DNA of 64,000 bases, from contig CP141146.1 in NCBI GenBank assembly GCA_035235625.1, positions 7,620,501 to 7,684,500 of the forward strand. The letters are read 5' to 3'. The position numbers and the translations under genes are program-made. This document shows, in pieces, positions 59,840-64,000 of the stretch; position 1 is the first letter of the stretch; each line of letters begins with the position of its first letter. The notes below the pieces were generated by a model that saw nothing but the letters and a program-made list of their open reading frames with translations, made no database searches and was not told the DNA's origin. The DNA comes from Saururus chinensis (Eukaryota > Streptophyta > Magnoliopsida > Piperales > Saururaceae).

Positions 59840-61019
59840 CGTGGAAGGTTGTCTAGCATGTTACTGGATTCATTTGCGTTGTCAATCCTCTCATCACCCT
59901 GCATCATAGGATTGAGTTCCCCGAGCATATAGCACCAAAGCTTCCTTCCAAGTTGCAACCACAAAACATATTAAAAGTTCATTCACCATTGGCCTCTATC
60001 AATAGGGTTCTTTCACTGGGCATAATTGGGTTCTTTAGCAATTTAAAGTTGAAACTCTTCTGAATGGTCTGAAAATTGTATTGTCAAAGTTAATTCTTTT
60101 GCAACAATTTAGTAGAGTTTATAAACTCTGCTTAGTAGTTAAATACCCTACTAGATACTTAAAGTAGTAATATTTCTACTACAACTAAATACAATTACAT
60201 ACTAATACATAGAGTGTAAATAAAATTAGGAAAAAAATTATTATGTGTCAAGTTGCATATTGAAAAATATGCGTTCGGTGAGCATGGGCACATTAGATAA
60301 GTGGCAAGTGGGTGATTCAAACTTACCTGCCCTTGGGTACATATTATGGGCCACACGATCCTGTAAGCTTCTAATGCATGATCATAATGATTAAATTGCA
60401 AACCCCTAATGAACCAATTTAATGAACTAGTGATCCACAAAAATTAATATTTCCTTAACACATTCAAATATCATAAAACCCTTGACCATGATAATCAAAC
60501 CAATTAAAAAATCAGCTACAAGCAGATCTCAAATACAAATTTACTATGGAAAGCCCCAACTAGGGTAAAAAACTATGGGATCTCTCTCAGCTACTTCAAA
60601 TATTCACTATGGAATAGAGTGTTTGAGAATAAAAATCATCTTTCCAAGTACAATCAAAATTCAATGATTTCACTTGATGACCTAGACTCTAACTTCATGC
60701 GAAATCAATATCCATGGTACGTCCTTCATCTTCTATTCTTCTACAAGTGTTTAATCACCGATAATATCCACAAGGATGAAGAAAAAATCACTTTTTTAGT
60801 ATCTGACCATTAAAGTGTAAAAAGTTCAAGTTTTTTAGACTTAGGGTTTAAATTCTCTCTTACAAACAATCTTCAAAGAGTCATGAATGGTCTCACTGAA
60901 GGATTGATGAATCATGGATAATATAAATCAATAAACACTCACTTGAAATAATGGGAGAACCACCATAGAGAATATTAAAGGTAGAAGTTCTCTAGACTTG
61001 AAACTAGAGCTCCAAGGTT
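59840..61019. other. Intergenic, no gene recognised
   Basis: AT-rich with only short open frames (for example 60619-60813) lacking motifs. Confidence 0.4.
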
Positions 61020-64000
61020 GTCACACTCCCGGGTTTTTTTCAATTTATTTTTGAATTAAAAATTAGTGGAAACAAAAAAATTTGAACTCATTTGTTAAAT
61101 CTCTCAACAAATATATTAATCAAGGGTGTGACACTCATTTTCAAATATATGAATAATCAAACCATCGTATCTTTATATATATAAGATATTATAAAATTAC
61201 AACCAAATCTCACAGGGTCTTGCCCGAGTACATACCAAACTGCATAATATACATAACTATAAGTAATTGGCACTCTCGTGCCTATGTTTAATGATTACAT
61301 ACCAACTAAAGTTTAATATCAATATTAGAAAATCTTACATGGAACTAAGAGCTTCATGTCCACTCTTAGCACAAGTGTCCCCCACCCAGTTATTCTTCTA
61401 AAGAACCTGCATCAAAACAAATGTTGAGTATATGAATATACTAGTGGGATAGGTAAACATGAACTATAATACCTTCAAGAATTATTTCACAACAACACTC
61501 TAAAAGAATAAGTATAGTAACCAACATGAATTTCATTTCAAGAAATACTATACTTTGATCCTCAAAAGCATCACAAATATTCATGCTTAAACATACTTCC
61601 AAATATCACGTGACTCTCACTTAGAAGTTTTCAATTTCTTAAGTGCAAGTCAAAAGGTCTCCATGACTTGATAGCCACCTCTAGGGGCACAGTCTCACCT
61701 TACTAGACTATGAACTACATACCTTTAGCCCTCGGGTACTCTAAAGTCTGTTTGCTCCATCCACGCCATGAAGCTAAGGTCCACAGGGGCTTATAGATCC
61801 AAGTGGTTGAAGTTCCGACTTTCATGATCACCAAAACTTCCTATATTGCGCTTGTAAGGACTTATCATCTTTTAATGCTTTAGTCCATTGGAACAAGACT
61901 CCCGAGCCAAAGAAGCGATTTTACATAACTCCCATCCCTAGAGAGCCAGAAGACCTTGGTCATATTTCATATCAAACCCTTTTGATCTATGTGGCTAAAG
62001 GCTCACTTGAGGAGCCAAGACACTTAGGGTTCCTCTGACCTCCTATGCCAAAAGGCATCAATCTTGGGGCTGCGATCTATTACAATGATATTTACACACA
62101 AGGGTACATACACCCAATTATAATTCATCACATCATCACATAAATTTGCAATTCCTACATCAAATAACATGTTATTACTTCTCATAATAATAGTCTAATT
62201 GCATGATAATTCCTACTAAAAATACCCAAATCCAACTTGTTATCGGTGAACTCATCGATGTGTTGACAAAGTCATCGATGACCATCGGTAACTCATCGGC
62301 ACGTTGAATCCCTTGCCATCAGTGAAATGAATAGGAGAATCATCCTCATCGACGTCTTCATCGACACGTCGACATCATTGCTGATAATCCATCGGTAAGA
62401 CACTGATGTGTCATAGGTTCACCGATAGTGTTCAATTTTCTTCTTCCTACATCGATAGCATCATCAGCACATCAACAAATGCACTGGTGATGGGGAAAAT
62501 GCAGAAGCATACATCATCATAAAAATAATTTTCTAGAATCAAATATGATCATGTAATCAAATTCATTTTAATCCTTAACTATCACATGGAGAGATTAAGA
62601 GGACATTCATCAACATAACATGAAATGTCTATTTATGATTCCTAAATATCATGGACAACAGAGCATATCATTCATTAATGGTTAAATCTAAATTTAAAGC
62701 ATATACTACTCTATCATCATTCATCAACATAAATTTCTTGCTTTAGCATCACATTTTTAAGTTAGCAATTTGACCTCTAATCAAAAAATGAAGAGATCTC
62801 CACAAATCCAAATCTTTCTTCCATCTCCAAAACTATGACTTGCCTTAGCCCTCTATTCTCCCCCAAAGTCAAAGTCGGCCAAATTTTGGTCAATAATTTG
62901 TCAAAGGTATTTATATGGAAGTCTAAAAATCCAATCTTGGTGTTTAACTAACTCTAAAAATTGTCTAAAGCCGCTTCAATTGCAGTTTGCAACCTTTAAT
63001 AGATTGGTTCTAGCGACATCAACGCATCGAACACTGCCAACAAAGAAAATACAACTTCATCGGCGAGTTCATTGCCACGTCAAACCTAGCTAAAAGCGGA
63101 ATTATTATCTCACCAGTAGGTTCATTGACACGTCGAACCTTGCTAACAGTGAAAATACTATTTCACCGACGGGTTCATCTACATGTCAGTGCCTTACCAA
63201 CAAAACTCCGATATGCAAAATAAATAATTATTTTCATATCTTCTTTACTTATCATCGTTACTACTTTCTTAAGTAATTTACTCTACAATACTATAATTCA
63301 AAAGGTTCGAGAATTTTATTCAAAAATTATGGATGTCACATAGGTAATGTGAAGAACTTTTCTACTTTAGATTATCATGGAACACATAATTTATAGTGTT
63401 AAGAGGTTTAAAAAGAACATGGCCCAAATAGGAATAAATCAAGAAATTTCACCAAAAAAATTTTTATCGGGTGATCGTTCAAGCTTAAGAGATTTTGCCT
63501 GAGAACAAGAGATCAATTGGGATCAACTTACTAGAACATACTTAGACTAAGGGCGATCGATCAATTGACTTGCTGAAAATTAACTTTATGTTTGAGAATG
63601 AATTTTAACTCTTTCTGACGTCATAGATAGCTTCAATACAATAGAAAGAATAGAATAAAGCTTAGAAAGTTATCCAATAATGTATATACATGTGATGTTA
63701 AGCACTTTTTGTGAAACCTTCACAATGACTTGACTTGACTTGACTTAAATTTCATTGAATATGCAATCTTCAAATTCCATTGTTGATCTTGATCACTTAA
63801 ATAACCATATGAATTCTAAGGTACAAAGTGAATTCACCTATGTTTTTGTTACAAGTGTTTTTATCATAGAATTAGCTAATACAATAGATGTTATTCCCTT
63901 AACATGCGTCCAACATATACTTCGATTGTGCAACCTGCATGTGTCTAGCACACACACATTAGCATGTGTCGAGCGCAAACTAATGAGACTCGTAAAATCA
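61020..64000 (-). mobile_element. Edge of a large LTR running off the window (inferred)
   Basis: The sequence starts sharply with TGTCACACTCCCGGG, the style of Ty3/gypsy chromovirus LTR termini. About 400 bp inside is GAGTATATGAATATACTAGT then GGGATAGG. It matches, in opposite orientation, the TACTGGGTATTTTCCTACTG / AGTATGAAAATACTCACC segment about 520 bp from the end of the solo LTR at 53.5-58.1 kb. That places an LTR 3' end at 61020 in minus orientation, with its 5' end beyond 64,000. No coding motifs were found in the 3 kb, as expected for an LTR. The family link is inference. Confidence 0.4.
62220..63200. repeat. Degenerate TCATCGAC/ACGTCGA repeat block
   Basis: Irregularly spaced variants of TCATCGATG, CATCGGTAACTCATCGGCAC, TTCATCGACACGTCGACATC, TTCATTGACACGTCGAACC and CACCGACGGGTTCATC occur in two bursts (62.23-62.49 and 63.0-63.2 kb). 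The local CpG density is far above that of the AT-rich surroundings. Confidence 0.6.

Overview
This window is nuclear DNA of a flowering plant. It has split genes with GT-AG introns, long AT-rich intergenic DNA, Ty1/copia and Ty3/gypsy-type LTR elements, Stowaway-type MITEs and Mutator-like (MULE) remnants. GC-rich coding exons (SAUR, PDLP exon 1) beside AT-rich spacers, plus the MITE content, make a monocot, perhaps not a grass, my best guess. That is inference; no marker in the window settles the species. Gene density is low: four well-supported protein genes in 64 kb.

Layout. (1) 1.75-3.35 kb, minus: a plasmodesmata-located protein (PDLP) with two DUF26 domains and a separate membrane-segment exon. 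(2) 5.53-12.66 kb, minus: a complete but decayed Ty1/copia retrotransposon with both LTRs and a matching 5-bp target duplication. It carries a younger 339-bp MITE that has its own perfect 10-bp target duplication. (3) 17.81-18.32 kb, minus: an intronless SAUR-family gene. (4) 19-33 kb: gene-poor DNA with MITEs, hairpin elements and simple repeats. (5) 33.35-38.46 kb, plus: a VND-type NAC transcription factor of secondary-wall/xylem regulation. It has three coding exons, one GC-AG intron, a probable AUG-free leader and a probable 2.5-kb leader intron. (6) 38.5-45.8 kb: gene-poor. (7) 45.89-49.69 kb, minus: a seven-exon gene for the thylakoid-lumen pentapeptide protein TL20.3. The reconstructed precursor is 274 aa, with a mature part of about 190 aa. 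(8) 50.8-59.0 kb: a nested transposon graveyard. Two pieces of one MULE transposase on the minus strand are separated by other DNA that contains a 4.63-kb solo LTR with a 5-bp target duplication. (9) 61.02-64.0 kb: what looks like the end of another very large LTR running off the window.

The four genes do not form a functional cluster; they act in cell-to-cell transport, auxin/growth response, xylem differentiation and the chloroplast. I found no convincing new biological system. The most useful observations are the nested MULE/solo-LTR structure, the copia element with its inner MITE, the GC-AG intron and hairpin-bearing AUG-free leader of the VND gene, and a dispersed family of small hairpin repeats.

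Limits: splice sites were assigned by eye from reading frame and family knowledge. Transcription starts, leader introns and the last PDLP exon are inferred. No alignments or database searches were run.
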